A program made the position numbers and the translations under genes. Shown in pieces: positions 24,338 to 35,052 of a stretch of 64,000 nt of DNA. Source of the DNA: Hypoxylon rubiginosum. Its lineage: Eukaryota; Ascomycota; Sordariomycetes; Xylariales; Hypoxylaceae. The notes below the pieces were generated by a model. It ran no database searches, was not told the origin of the DNA, and saw only the letters and a program-made list of their open reading frames with translations. Location of the stretch: the NCBI GenBank assembly GCA_902806565.1, contig CADCXA010000050.1, positions 1-64,000 on the forward strand, read 5' to 3'. Every line of letters starts with the position of its first letter. The first letter of the stretch is position 1.

Positions 24338-25108
24338 TCAATCACAACTCATGCCTTCCTCTTCTTCCTCTAGAACCTTCAGTCTCGTCGTTCCAACACG
24401 AAACTCGAGCGGCTGGTCCTTAATCCAGGAGTAGTCGCCCAAATTGGCACCTGGACCCTTATATCCTTCCTCGAGCAGGATTTCCTCCTTCGCGACAGGC
24501 GCCCACATGACCTTCTTCAGATCCTCCGTGTTCAGACCGATTTCATACTCGTGTCCCGGCTCGAGCCCGTCCACGCCCGTGACACTGACCGACCGCCGCG
24601 CGCTGAGCGGGTTTCCCGCATCGTCTACTTCGTGTCCCAGCTTGACGACGGACCAGGGATGGGGCCGGAATCCGTGACGTCCGAACCCGGCGGACAGCTC
24701 CTCGGCTTCGCCGGCGCGGAGCGTCACGAAGTAGGGCTCCTCGAAACATCCATGCACTCGCCGTCGCGGGTTTGCCATACGCTGGACATTGCGCAATTCA
24801 GTCACTTTAACCGGCTGCTGTGTGGTGAGATCCGTGATCGTGAAGCCTGCGCGGGTAAGTGCACGATGTGGATCTAGAGGTGTCTCTTCTGTGTAGAGCG
24901 TGATGTGGTCAGACGAGTTTGGAGCGCTGGGGAGCAAAGTAAGCCTGAGAGAGACAGTCGGAGCTGAGCGCCGCGTAAAACAATGTGTGGGTGGAGAGAT
25001 GGAGAGTTCGATATTGATTATTGGGGCCATATTGCTCTGTGATTGTGAGTGAGAGGGCACCGACACCTCTGGCCCTAGTCGTCCTCGTCCAGTTTCACTT
25101 TGTGCCAT
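24338..25108 (-). CDS. Hypothetical protein, beta-rich
   Basis: Single exon of 256 residues. The coding character is good: codon use resembles the neighbours and there is a long uninterrupted frame. An internal Met at residue 27 (25030) precedes the first ordered-looking segment, MAPIINIELSISPP, so it may be the true start; the first 26 residues are low-complexity (SQSQS). The body alternates short hydrophobic strands with loops (SLRLTLLPS, HITLYTEE, FTITDLT, VTLRAGEAEELSAG, YEIGLNTEDLKKVMWAP, LEFRVGTTRLKVLEE), suggesting a beta-sandwich. There is no signal peptide or membrane segment. The family is not recognised; an arrestin-like fold is a guess only. Confidence 0.65.
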   Translation of the reverse strand: MAQSETGRGRLGPEVSVPSHSQSQSNMAPIINIELSISPPTHCFTRRSAPTVSLRLTLLPSAPNSSDHITLYTEETPLDPHRALTRAGFTITDLTTQQPVKVTELRNVQRMANPRRRVHGCFEEPYFVTLRAGEAEELSAGFGRHGFRPHPWSVVKLGHEVDDAGNPLSARRSVSVTGVDGLEPGHEYEIGLNTEDLKKVMWAPVAKEEILLEEGYKGPGANLGDYSWIKDQPLEFRVGTTRLKVLEEEEEGMSCD

Positions 25109-25835
25109 ATATACCGAGTTGTCAAGATGTCGTTCTATCTTAGGTCAGCTTAGCTATCCTGCGTGAACACACGGAGCTAAAGATGGCCTTGTGATTCTGC
25201 CTAGACTGCAGGTGGTTGAGATGCGTGCTAAGTAGAAATGAAATATGAGCTGTGCAATGGAAGATTGTTGGATATTGGAACGTCTTACTTCTGACTAAGG
25301 AAACTTCGTGGATGTGACGTGGGTGATTAATGACTGAACCTTTCACTATTGGATGTTTAGCGTAAATTTACAGCGGAGTTATGGCAGCTGATCTCGCGAG
25401 AAGTTGGGGATTCTGTGACGCTCAATTCACCCCTTATAAGAATTTGATGCACAATGGTTTTCATCACCGCCTCGTCGACTCGGCACCATTAGAGACAGTA
25501 TTACATGGCTGAGATGTAAATATTATATTAACCACATGACCCGTTTTACTATTCATCGACTGGGTGATAAATTTCGCGAAGCTTACGTAGTGCTCACCGT
25601 TGGTGGTCAGCTAGATGTATAGAAGGCTTCCAAAATACTAAGGTAACATTATGCAAACCTTCTGAACAGGTATGTTCAGCTCGTAAAGCTAAGAAGCCCG
25701 CAGTGGGATAATATGTAAATATATCAAATATACAAGCTACCTGCAAAGGGATCTGCTTAGAAATATGAGTATAAGAACTGATATTGAGTCGTATGTGTTG
25801 ACTATTGCTTTCCACCCTTTACCCTAGGTATCAAG
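25109..25835. other. Intergenic, no gene seen
   Basis: Shared 5' region of the divergently transcribed hypothetical gene and the M35-type protease gene. No motif stands out. Confidence 0.55.
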
Positions 25836-26910
25836 ATGCGTTTCACTCCCTTTTCAATATTAGCAGTGTCTCTCTGCGCCGGAGCTGTGGTGTCGGGAGC
25901 AGCTCTCAGGGGCCTCGAAGCCCCTTCTGAGCCAAGTTTGAGTAGACATACATGTCTTACGTCTCGTGGAGAGCCGAGCACTGGAGAGGACGACTTCCCG
26001 AACACCGAACCGAACCCCAACAACCTTGACAAGGTAGAAACAGCATTCATAGATGCTGTTCAGTTGACAAGCTACGTGCTGCGAAATATCGCCAGTGATA
26101 CCGATATCTTCCCTCACTACTTCAACGAGGGAGACCGTCAGGAGATCACTCGTATCTTCAAAGTCATCAACAATGGAGACAAGGGTGCTGATATGTTGGG
26201 CGACATTCACGTACAGACCAAAGACTCGAATGCTTTATGTAGCGGTAGGACGCTGTCGTACCTAAAGAATGGCGAGAAGGCCGCAACAGAGAAACCGTAC
26301 CTCGTCCTCTGCCCGAGCGTCTTTAACAAGAAAGCTGTGAACGGACTCAAGGGCGCTCCTGACGGTTCACAAAAGTATCACGCAACTTGCGATGAGATAA
26401 AACACCACGTCAACACTGTAAGTAAAATATATTTGGTTACCTACCTAATTATACTGAAAAGTCTTTGGACTGATTATAAAAGCATATGCATACTTTAGGG
26501 ATGACTCTACTACACGAGTACCTCCATTATGATAAGATGATAGACTCATCGTATGTTCTCCCTCACTGCCAGGAGATATAAACGTTTAGATCCTGCTAAC
26601 ACGTACATGAAGCTTTGGTCCCATCGTAGACTACAACGACGAGAACGGGCCCAAAGGGTACGGCCCAGTCAACGTTTATGACAAATTAGACAAAAAGCTT
26701 GCCCGAACCAATGCTGATAGCTACGCCTACTACGCCTCGGTAAGAAGTCATATCAACTGACCTAACCCTTTACCAAGTTGTCTAACGTTAACTGTCAAAT
26801 AGCACGTTCTATGGACTACATTGTGCCAATATGATTTCGAGGCGCCCCGTGCTGGGACTGACGACGTGGATCCCGACGTTAAAGGTCAAGTGTGGGATGA
26901 GGAGCTGTGA
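25836..26910 (+). CDS. Secreted M35-type zinc metalloprotease
   Basis: Four exons (25836-26417, 26483-26550, 26613-26739, 26803-26910) give 294 residues. An N-terminal signal peptide (about 1-20; MRFTPFSILAVSLCAGAV) marks secretion. The zinc motif HEYLH is at H205, E206, H209, followed by FGPIVDY (D223 a candidate third ligand) and NADSYAYYA, the arrangement of aspzincin/deuterolysin-like (M35) peptidases of fungi. Several cysteines suggest disulfides. Role: extracellular protein breakdown. Exon 2 could start at 26483 (donor 26418), which gives HMHTLGMTLLHEYLH. A second in-frame pair (donor 26422, acceptor 26498) exists and gives a shorter product, so this junction needs transcript data. The last exon ends at a clean TGA. 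Confidence 0.85.
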
Positions 26911-27607
26911 AGAGCATCAAAAGTTATAATAGAGATGCCTCCGCGGCTGTATAGGAATAGGGCGCTGATATATTGAAGATTTCATACACCATTGAGTTTA
27001 GATGTGTAGGACAGAATACAAGATAAATTTCATGCCAACTACCTGCCAGAACCACTGTGGCAACTGATCATGCGAAGGATTGTCGCTACAATGTCCTATA
27101 TCTACAGGGGGGTTAGCGCTAAATAACCCTATAATTATAGATGTCTCCAGCTTATTGCCCCTATTTCACCTGATCAAATTGCAGAGTCATTTGCTAGCTG
27201 TTGCGAACCGCGGCGCCCCCTTTTCTTTTTCTTTTTACTCTCAGGGGCTGCAGCGCCAGAATTATAGCGGACTGTGGCACCTAATCCCCTATAAGATACA
27301 GCTGAGGGTTCCTGTAATTATAGTGAGATATACGCTACAATCCACTATAACTACAGTGAGCTATGGCGCACATGCTCTAATTCGAAAATGGACTTGGGTG
27401 CTAAGTAATTATAAGGGGCTTGCGCTATATTACACCATAGTTATAGGTGCCTTCAGGGCCTGGCTCCTTGTATTTATAAGGCTTTTAAAAATACAATAGT
27501 GATTTAGGCACTCTGCTTACAAGGCGTTGCATTTTACTACAACTTGAGTTCTGTGTCCTATTCTCAAAGCATTACACGACCCTTTTCTTGCTATAAATCA
27601 AGCCGAC
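26911..27607. other. Intergenic with degenerate repeat array
   Basis: Lies between the protease gene and the convergent 3' end of URC4. Most of it is the ~30-bp degenerate array described separately; the rest shows nothing recognisable. Confidence 0.6.
27085..27515. repeat. Degenerate ~30-bp tandem array
   Basis: About ten poorly conserved units, roughly 26-34 bp each. Each has an A/T core resembling the palindrome CTATAATTATAG (perfect at 27129-27140) followed by a GC-richer tail such as GAGCTATGGCGC. Clear cores occur near 27130, 27270, 27290, 27316, 27346, 27408 and 27438. A frame stays open across it because several units lack stops, but the translation is repetitive and not protein-like. 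It may be a minisatellite, or the inside of a miniature transposon whose ends are not visible. Confidence 0.55.
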
Positions 27608-29130
27608 TCAGAACAGAGTCCCATCGCCCAAAATTACTATGGGACTCGACTTGGAATGTGGGCGAAACTTGGCTGCCAGTTCACGGCCCCCTTTCCACGT
27701 CCCAGCTTCCAACATCTGCGCCATGCTAAGCTCTACGCCCAGCTTAGCGAAATGCGCCGAGATGAGTTTGTATAACTCGTCCAGCAAAGCCACCGTCATG
27801 GCTCTCCATTCAATCACCGTATCAGATGACGCGGAGAAGGCAGGTAAGTCGTGGTCTGAGGGGGTATGCTCCTTGGCAAGCTCTGGCTTCAGTTTCAGAG
27901 CGCCAAGATCAACGAAGAGACCGCCATTTCTGTACTCGGGGAGCCCTGTTCCTAGCTGTGCGTTGATGACTTGAAAGTCCAGTACACGGACGAATGGTAC
28001 CGTAAGGGAATATCCGAGCCATTGTGTTAATTTGTGAAAGGGTTGAATAGTATCCGCTTCACGGCCATCTTTCGCGTTGGAAGAGAGGACCTTGAGAGGC
28101 CAGGCGTCGCCAATAGGAAACCCGTCAACGCGCGTCCGGTCTGCAGGCCAAGATGGGACAAGAATTTGCTGCAGCGTTGACCAGAGCACTTCATAGTCGA
28201 TGGTCTTAGCCTCTCCCGAGAGGTTTGTCAGGTAATCTGAGGACTAGTTCAGCAATTGATCCTTGTGTCTAGCTAGCATGCATGCATGATGTGTTCACGT
28301 ACCGACGAGGTTGCCGGGTCTGCCTGTAGGACCTACAATATCACTCAATCGAAGGAGCGAACCGCCAACGCTATTCAACAATTTCACTCTTGAAGAGACA
28401 CCGATGAGAGGGTTCTCCGGGGTAATCTGAAAGCCTTGGCTGAAAATATCGTCGGTGAGATTGAGCAGTCCCGCAGCTGCAGGTAAAAGTCAGCATTAGG
28501 AAACGGAATCCTTAGTGAAAAGGTGAAAAGGGCAGGCCATATGAAGTATACCGTCGACTTTTTGGGCACCAGTTTCCTGGCTAAAATCTCCCGATTTAAA
28601 CATGTATAACGAAGCCACGGCTATGCCTTCGCTGCGATTGTAGACTTGGCCACTTCCAGGCTCTACGAACTTCCAAGTGTCGCCAGCGCCGGCATCGAGC
28701 AATACCGACACGAAGAATAAGTCAACTAGGCGCCTGGTAAGTTCCATCTTGTCGCAGCCATCCTTAGTCCACTGGTCCAGCAGCGAGTTCACGCGGGAAA
28801 CGCCGCCCACGTCAAAGTGCTGCCAGCGACCATGAGGTGGAATGCTCGTGAAGCGGTCGGGACCGAAATCGCGCTGCCCGCAATTGTTACTAGACTGCGT
28901 AGCATGGAAAAGTGTGGTTTCATCTAGAACTGGGGTATCTTAAATCTTACATCGATAACCGATATAACATAGTCTGCTACAGCAGACATGCGCTGTTCGT
29001 CGTACTCGAAGCTGTGAAGACGGCCTTCTCGGGCAGCTGCGAAGACGATCCGTGACCGTTCACGAACAGCTTGAAGACTTAGCAGATAAGCTATGTCAGG
29101 GGACGGAGCCCAAGACATAGTCCGAGACAT
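27608..29130 (-). CDS. URC4: URC4-like uracil catabolism protein (DUF1688)
   Basis: Four exons on the minus strand (29130-28951, 28894-28552, 28476-28303, 28236-27608) give 441 residues, the usual DUF1688 length. The frame is kept at all junctions; introns are 56-75 nt. Family hallmarks visible are the N-terminal VRERSRIVFAAAREGRLHSF, the IPPHGRWQHFDVGG motif, LVDLFFVSVLLDAGAGDTW, the NPLIGVSSRVKLLNSVG stretch, and the C-terminal end SSPIVILGDGTLF. In yeasts, URC4 is required to use uracil as nitrogen source (URC pathway); its biochemical step is not settled. The partner gene URC1 (GTP-cyclohydrolase-like) is not in this window. Confidence 0.9.
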
Positions 29131-30252
29131 CTTAACTCGTGGTTCTCGTGTGTTGAAGTTTTGTAGTGATGTAGTGATATTGATGATGCCAGCCAGTGTT
29201 TCTGCGACCGGGTTTTAATTGCTGAATGAAATGGGACACGAACAACACACAAAGCCAAAAGGAATCTATATCCCTTTCCTCACATACCCTTAAGTCGCCA
29301 GGGCTAGTATGACACTTACCTAGGTAGTCACAGCTTTTAGGTTAGACTTGGAAATTAGAAGCGTGTCTGCATACGTGTGAGACCCGCCTTTCCGTTGTGC
29401 TGACGGATCTCCGAGGTCGGGTACGCAGTACGTCGGGCATCTCAGGCTCGAGTGCTGTCACACCGGGCTCGGTAAGGGACCATCGCCGGGGAACCGACGT
29501 CACTTTTTCTTATCATAGGTAGATCAATCTTCAACCAAAATATTTTAGGGGCGCAGACGATGAAAAGACAGTAGCAATTCACCACGTAAGTTAAAACATA
29601 TTCAATAATCAATCAATCTTGCACCATTTTCATATACCGCACCTCATTTATATCTCAGCCCCATCATAGTCACGTCTACTCAAATCTACTCAGTTTACCG
29701 GTTATAAAACGAGCCTCGATCCATAGACTCCTAAGATCGCTTAAGGAGTATCATGTTATCAACCTGATATATTACTGTGATCGCTCTCCACAGATAGACC
29801 TATCGAGGCCCAGGTTCATATAGAAGAACATGAGTGTCGGATGATGTAACTGATACTGCCTTATCATTGGGACTCGGGAGATTTTTCACATTCTAAGGCG
29901 AAGCTACACACCACAACATAATCTAATCATCGCACATAGTTGCGCCTCAAACACTTCCGTCTTCTGGGAAGGTTTATTGTTCATAACCCTAGCCATGACA
30001 ACGGGGATTTGCTTATTATCTAGTAGGTTGTGCCTGTGCAAGTTCACTAAACGTGTCATCTCAAGCTGATAATGACCGTCTCACATCATGCGAGAGCTAT
30101 CCAGAATTAACCCAGCTTGCGCAGGGGTTATGTCAGGACTCGGACCAGGTTAGATTTATTGTAGATTTGTTGACTGGGTGGGTTGTCTGTATCACGCGGA
30201 AAAATATGCACCCAGTTGGACTGTACTCCTAACGTCGTTCCAAATAGGGGTA
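29131..30252. other. Intergenic, no gene seen
   Basis: About 1.1 kb upstream of URC4. It contains a TACCTAGGTA palindrome at 29317-29326. Nothing coding is recognised. Confidence 0.55.
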
Positions 30253-31664
30253 TTAAGAGGGAGTTGGTGGTGAGGGCAGTGAGACGTTTTCATCTCCATC
30301 CAACGCTACATCACGCCTTGCAGACAATTGAGACACCTCCGTGGCCACACTATCCCTCAGTTCATCCTCCAATCCAAGCCTCCTATCTCCATAGCCCCAA
30401 AGGTGAATATGTATCAGTATATGCTGCAACCTCTCATTATCACTCTGCAGGTCCAACTGAAACAAACCTATACTTGCCATGTAGTATCTTGGTCCAGAGT
30501 GATGGAGGTGGGGATCAGGGGGTTCCATCCAGGCGAGAAAGAGCTTAGCCGTGATCGCATGTGCCGCAAGCCCGAAAATGGCGTTGGTATGTCCTATCCA
30601 AGGTATGCCAGAAGCCAAAGCCGCCGCACAATACCCACGGAGCTGGCAGACAACCGAACTCAGGGTTTGCTTACATTTGAACACTGAAATGAAATGTGAA
30701 AAAAATATGTCGATGTCACATAGATCGCATTTATTGCGAATCTTGGCTGATATGATGGAGGCAAACTCCTTATCTGGTACTATCGTATCTATGAATGCGC
30801 TGAGCCATTCATACGCCAATGCCATTACAGCATCGGGTTGGCCCATTTTGATGGCTTCGGGCTTCAGGAAAGAGGCATAGTGCTCTGCGTTGAATTTCTC
30901 ATTGCCGCAGCTTCTGATAGACTGGCGTCCTGGGACCAATTCGGTTTGTCGTAGTTTCATAAGGATAATGCTAAACATGAAATAATTAACCACGAATGAA
31001 GCCCTTATATTGGTCCCATAGGTCGCTTCGTTTGCCCCATCTAGCCCATCCCTGAAAACCTTGCTGGCGGTGGTCGCCATATGCTTTAGGATGGCAAGTT
31101 CCTCGAATCCATTCTTCCCTTGCTGGAGAGGTATTTTTACCCTATTCTCAATGTCCTTCAGTCTCGGTGGGGTATCACTGACTAGATAGATATCATTGAG
31201 CGTCAGGGGGAATCCGTAATTGGTGCTTGGTTGTGTAGAAGTCGTATCCGAACTTTGTATAGTAGGAGCCGGTGATCTTGAAGCTGGTGAGTCTGACTGG
31301 ACAGAGTCGACCCAACTACCCAGATTTCTCACAAGAACTTCACGGACCGCGGTATCGTCGTTGTCGATAATTCCGGGTAGGTTATCGGGCTCATGGTATC
31401 GATGAGGGATAGGTATGGGAACAGGCAAGGATTTCAGAAAGTTGGAGCGGGCCTGCTTAATTGCATCCAGATAGAGGGACTCGGCCTGTGGTATTAATGA
31501 GATATAGTAAAATACTGGCAATATTGGAGGCTAACCTTCACTATCATCTGAATCTGTTGCGCCTTTTCTTCAAATTGCGGGACACTGTCGAACTGAAGGT
31601 AGTGATGCCTTTTAGGGCTGGGAGGTTGTGTCCCATTTCCAGGACTCAGCTGTCGTTTGCTCAT
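30253..31664 (-). CDS. Hypothetical protein (orphan)
   Basis: Two exons (31664-31536 and 31485-30253) with a 50-nt intron give 453 residues. Exon 1 begins MSKRQLSPGNGTQPPSPKRHH, a basic, proline-containing start that could be a nuclear signal. A serine/threonine/proline-rich linker lies around residues 110-140, followed by a mostly helical body containing FVVNYFMFSIILMKLRQTEL and a cysteine pair KCDLCDID. The C-terminal helix is amphipathic and ends in a disordered tail. There is no signal peptide, and no clear membrane segment despite hydrophobic stretches (GIPWIGHTNAIFGLAAHA). I recognise no family. It might be a Pezizomycotina-restricted regulator, but no DNA-binding domain is visible. Confidence 0.65.
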
Positions 31665-32690
31665 ATTGTCTTAGTCGGCGGTATAGATGAATGAAGTGGC
31701 AATTCAGATATTGAGACCAACAGCCCGGCCGGAGCAGGTTGAGCAGTAAAAACCATTTGTGATGAGAATTAAGGAGATCTGTTAGTTGAATACCTACCTA
31801 AGGTACCTAGCAGCCCTAGATACCTACCCAGGCAGTAGCGGCATGAGCCAGGGGTAAGCGGCCTCATATATCATATTTCACGACTATCTAGGATATAACA
31901 GTGCGATTCACAGACTGGATTTGTTGAATTCTTAGGTGGCGTTTTTATGAGACGACAAACAACGTCTAGCTAGCTCAATACCAATCATCTCCTATCTTCT
32001 GCTCAAATATACTCCCAAATAAGTATGTATAGAGGTAGTCAATGTTTGACTAGCACATGCAACTTCAAGCTTCGCGATGCCTTAGTTTTGCTAGGCCTTG
32101 ACGAAGATTATCATGTTGAAAATGCCTTCAATACGTAAGGTAGTTAGTTTTCTTTGACCCTTAAATATCACGTGAAAATGAATAAAATACATAACTTCTC
32201 TAAGGGATATGCAGGTAACATTCTGAATGTTACTAATCTGACGTAACACGTAGTACCAGCACTACCCCCGGCTACAGCTCTCATTTAAGCCGAGAAATAG
32301 AAACATGTGCAATGCCAAGACCGACAATACCTATACCCATACAACCAACCATCAGCCATTGTTCCGGGAAATGGGAACCTATTACTTCTATATCGTAGCT
32401 ATTCTTAATCTTCCGGCAGTTTAATATACTATATGCATCAATGGTCCGGTAGCGTACTCCGACATCCCCAATTTCTCGAACTCGGCCCCCCGTTCCCGTC
32501 GTTCCCTTGCTCTGCGCTCTTTGATCCTCCCCGTAGCAACCGAGGCCGAGCCGACTTCACCTCACCTCTCCTCTCCACCATCCGCCCACCCTCTTCCTCC
32601 TCCTCCTCCTCCTCCTCCCTTTGCCGCGAACACCTAGAACCGAGCAGCCGGCCCGACTAAGCAAAAAAAAAAAAACAACAACAAAGAAAC
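31665..32690. other. Intergenic and pyrimidine-rich leader of PXMP4
   Basis: It has a cluster of TACCTA/TAGGTA motifs at 31791-31832 and a TCC trinucleotide repeat at about 32594-32619. An A-run and CAA repeats lie just before the PXMP4 start. No other gene is supported. Confidence 0.6.
32594..32619 (+). repeat. TCC microsatellite in PXMP4 5' leader
   Basis: Seven or more TCC units in a C/T-rich stretch about 75-95 bp upstream of the start codon. Pyrimidine-rich tracts here are typical of fungal core promoters and leaders. Confidence 0.7.
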
Positions 32691-33374
32691 ATGGCGGCCA
32701 CGATAGCGACGGCGAAAGCGGCCCTCGAGCGCGTGGTCCTCGACCCGGCGTACCACGACCTGCTGGCCGTGGCCAAGGGCGCGCGGAACGGCGCCGTGTA
32801 CGGGGCCAAGGTGCGGTTCCCGCACGCGCTGGTCATGGTGTTCCTGTTCCGGCCGGGCACCCTGCAGCAGAAGCTGTCCCTCGTGCTGCGCGCGACGCAG
32901 ACGCACGCGCGGAACCTCGCGCGGTTCGCCTTCATCTACAAGCTGACGTGCTACCTGCTCAAGCACTACGGCGCGACGCCCGGCAAGGAGGGGCGGTACG
33001 ACGCCTTCGCCGCCGGGCTGCTGGGCGGGTACGCCGTCTTCGGGGGGCGCTCCAAGAAGAGCGGCAAGATCTCGAGCGTCAACCAGCAGATCGTCGTCTA
33101 CGTGTTCGCGCGCGTGGTGCTCGCGCTCGCCCGGCTCGCCGTCAAGCCCGAGGGGGGTACGGGCCTCCCCTTCGTGTCGCGCGAGCAGGTGTCCGCCCGC
33201 ATATCGTACTACGCCTGGCCCGTCTTCGCCGCCGCCAGCTGGGCCGCCGTCATGCACCTCTTCCGCTACCACCCCGACGACCTGCAACCCTCCCTCCGCA
33301 GCAGCATGACCTACATCTACCAGCAGTCGGACCACTGGGATAGCCTGAGGAATTTCATCTGGCATAATAAATAG
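32691..33374 (+). CDS. Peroxisomal membrane protein 4 (PXMP4/PMP24-like)
   Basis: Single exon, 227 residues, very GC-rich at third codon positions. It belongs to the Tim17/Tim22/Tim23/PMP24 superfamily. Visible family features are the N-terminal GARNGAVYGAKVRFPHALVMVFLF, KLSLVLRATQTHARNLARFAFIYK, the glycine-rich AFAAGLLGGYAVFGG membrane hairpin, and the C-terminal LRSSMTYIYQQSDHW stretch. Several hydrophobic helices span the membrane. Predicted location is the peroxisomal membrane; the biochemical role of PXMP4 proteins is unclear. The start follows an A-rich leader ending in AAAC just before the ATG, a good fungal start context. An AATAAA hexamer overlaps the last codons. Confidence 0.9.
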   Translation: MAATIATAKAALERVVLDPAYHDLLAVAKGARNGAVYGAKVRFPHALVMVFLFRPGTLQQKLSLVLRATQTHARNLARFAFIYKLTCYLLKHYGATPGKEGRYDAFAAGLLGGYAVFGGRSKKSGKISSVNQQIVVYVFARVVLALARLAVKPEGGTGLPFVSREQVSARISYYAWPVFAAASWAAVMHLFRYHPDDLQPSLRSSMTYIYQQSDHWDSLRNFIWHNK

Positions 33375-33725
33375 ACGAGGATTAGATGGCCGGGGGGACG
33401 AATAAAAAGGAGTGGTTGGGCAGGATAGAGTGCGGTGCCAGTGGGAATTATATGGCTCGGGGAAAAAGCGAGGCAAGAAGCTTCGTCGTTACGACCTATA
33501 TCACTAAAGGCGTTCACAGTAGGCTTTTTGGGGTTTGTTCAAATTTCAGGTGTACACATATAGCATGGACAGCATAGTCCGCATTTACTAAAGGCGCGTA
33601 TGGGAGGCACACGGCATCCTCTAGAGGTGTTGAATGTAACGATGTTCTGTTAACTCCATATAATGTTAAGGGGTATCTTACATGACTTTTGCTTAGCCAA
33701 TTCCATTTGTCTATACCTAGGTACC
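33375..33725. other. Intergenic between convergent genes
   Basis: Short space between the 3' ends of PXMP4 and the mannosyltransferase gene. A CCTAGGTACC-type palindrome (33714-33726) touches the stop codon of the latter. Nothing else is seen. Confidence 0.55.
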
Positions 33726-35052
33726 TTACAAGTGTTTCCATCCATTGGACCACATTATTTGCATCTCGTTAATGAGACAGGCCTCTCCGGGCTCGTATCG
33801 TGGCAGGTCCCCATCGGGGGTCTCGAGCTTCCATTGCTCCAATCTGCCGCGAACTACTCGATTCTCTAATTGACTCTGGAGGGCGATGCGCCAGCCCAGA
33901 ATCCGGTTGACCCACGCACCTACTACAGTCCAGAAAGGATTAGGGAAGCGGTTTGTCCTAATTTGATAATACGCATTGACGCCATATGCAACGCGAACGT
34001 TGGGATTCAGCCATACGCCCTTCTCGGAGGTAAGATAGTTGTCTGCATGGATTAGACAGCATTCCGAGCCTTCGAGATGCAGATCCGCCAGAGTATCATC
34101 GATACCACGGAATTGCAGTGGTGGGTTGGCATAGAATGGGGCCGAGTCAAACGCCACGATTCCGTTCCAGCACGAAGTTACACGAACGGGCGCATTGAGC
34201 TCGGCAGATGCCCTCGAGGTGGGAGATTGGAACCAGGGCCAATAAAGAGACACGGTCTTCAGGCCTAAATCATCCCGAAGGGCAAATGTGTCGTAGTATA
34301 GAGGAGACACCTTGTAATCCATAGAGCATGCTGCCGCGTAGTTGTTATCTCGCGTATTGAATAGTGTAACGATATCCTCGGTCTATATTTATCGTTAGTG
34401 GTCAAGGTCACCTAGATGTGTTCGGGCTAATGCTGAGGAATCCTACATCAAATACAACATCGTTTAGCCAGAGCACCTTGTCAAACTTCCTTCCCTCGCT
34501 CTGCAGCTGCTTTAGCGGCGCCATGGCCTGGTTGCGCACATTAGCGAGGTACGGGATTCGGCGCAGCTCGAATTGACTTTCGGCAACGTTCCATATCCAG
34601 CCTGGCTCCCGTGCATTCGGTGGCGGCCGCGTGTCAATCTCTTCCAATTGCTCCCAGACCGTCAAGCCTAAGCTGACCGTGTTGGAGGCGTGTCTCACGT
34701 CGAGAGATGCTTTTAGGTCCATCAACGCCTCTTTCGTCTCGTCTTGGGAGCCCGACTCGACCGCCGACACATGGACATTCTCAGCGCCGAGGAAGTCGAC
34801 GAGATCTAGCACCGCCTGGTTCCATGCCTCCCTCTGTGTTATTTCCGTATTACGGTGGACCGACGCGATGAAGACGGAAATGTTTCCTGTCGGAGACGAG
34901 AATAGGGATCTTCGGTCGAGGTCTAGATTCGCGCGGTGGGTATCGGGGCGGCGGCGTATGAGGAACAAGGCGTCGATGCAGAAGAGGAACAACAGAACAA
35001 AAAGGACCGGGCGCAAATAGTTACGCCTGAAGCGGCGGTACTTGAGGAGCAT
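33726..35052 (-). CDS. GT69 / CAP59-family mannosyltransferase
   Basis: Two exons (35052-34447 and 34382-33726) with a 64-nt intron give 420 residues. A basic N-terminus and one membrane anchor (about 14-33; PVLFVLLFLFCIDALFLI) predict a type II Golgi/ER protein. The luminal part matches the CAP59/CMT1 family of alpha-1,3-mannosyltransferases: NISVFIASVHRN, NVHVSAVESGSQDETKEAL, RIPYLANVRNQAM, the KVLWLNDVVFD motif (the acidic position of the nucleotide-sugar site) and the CWNGIVAFDSAPF stretch. In Cryptococcus, relatives build capsule; in ascomycetes their products are usually cell-wall or protein glycans. The substrate here is unknown. The start is the first Met directly before the anchor. 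Confidence 0.88.

Noticed and set aside
27080..27499. 139-codon open frame on the plus strand
   Set aside because: It runs through the degenerate ~30-bp array; the translation is repetitive and hydrophobic without protein-like conservation signs.
32621..33343. 240-codon plus-strand frame rich in Arg and Ala
   Set aside because: It is an out-of-frame shadow of the GC-rich PXMP4 gene.
32634..33476. 280-codon minus-strand frame
   Set aside because: Antisense shadow of PXMP4, caused by high GC content.
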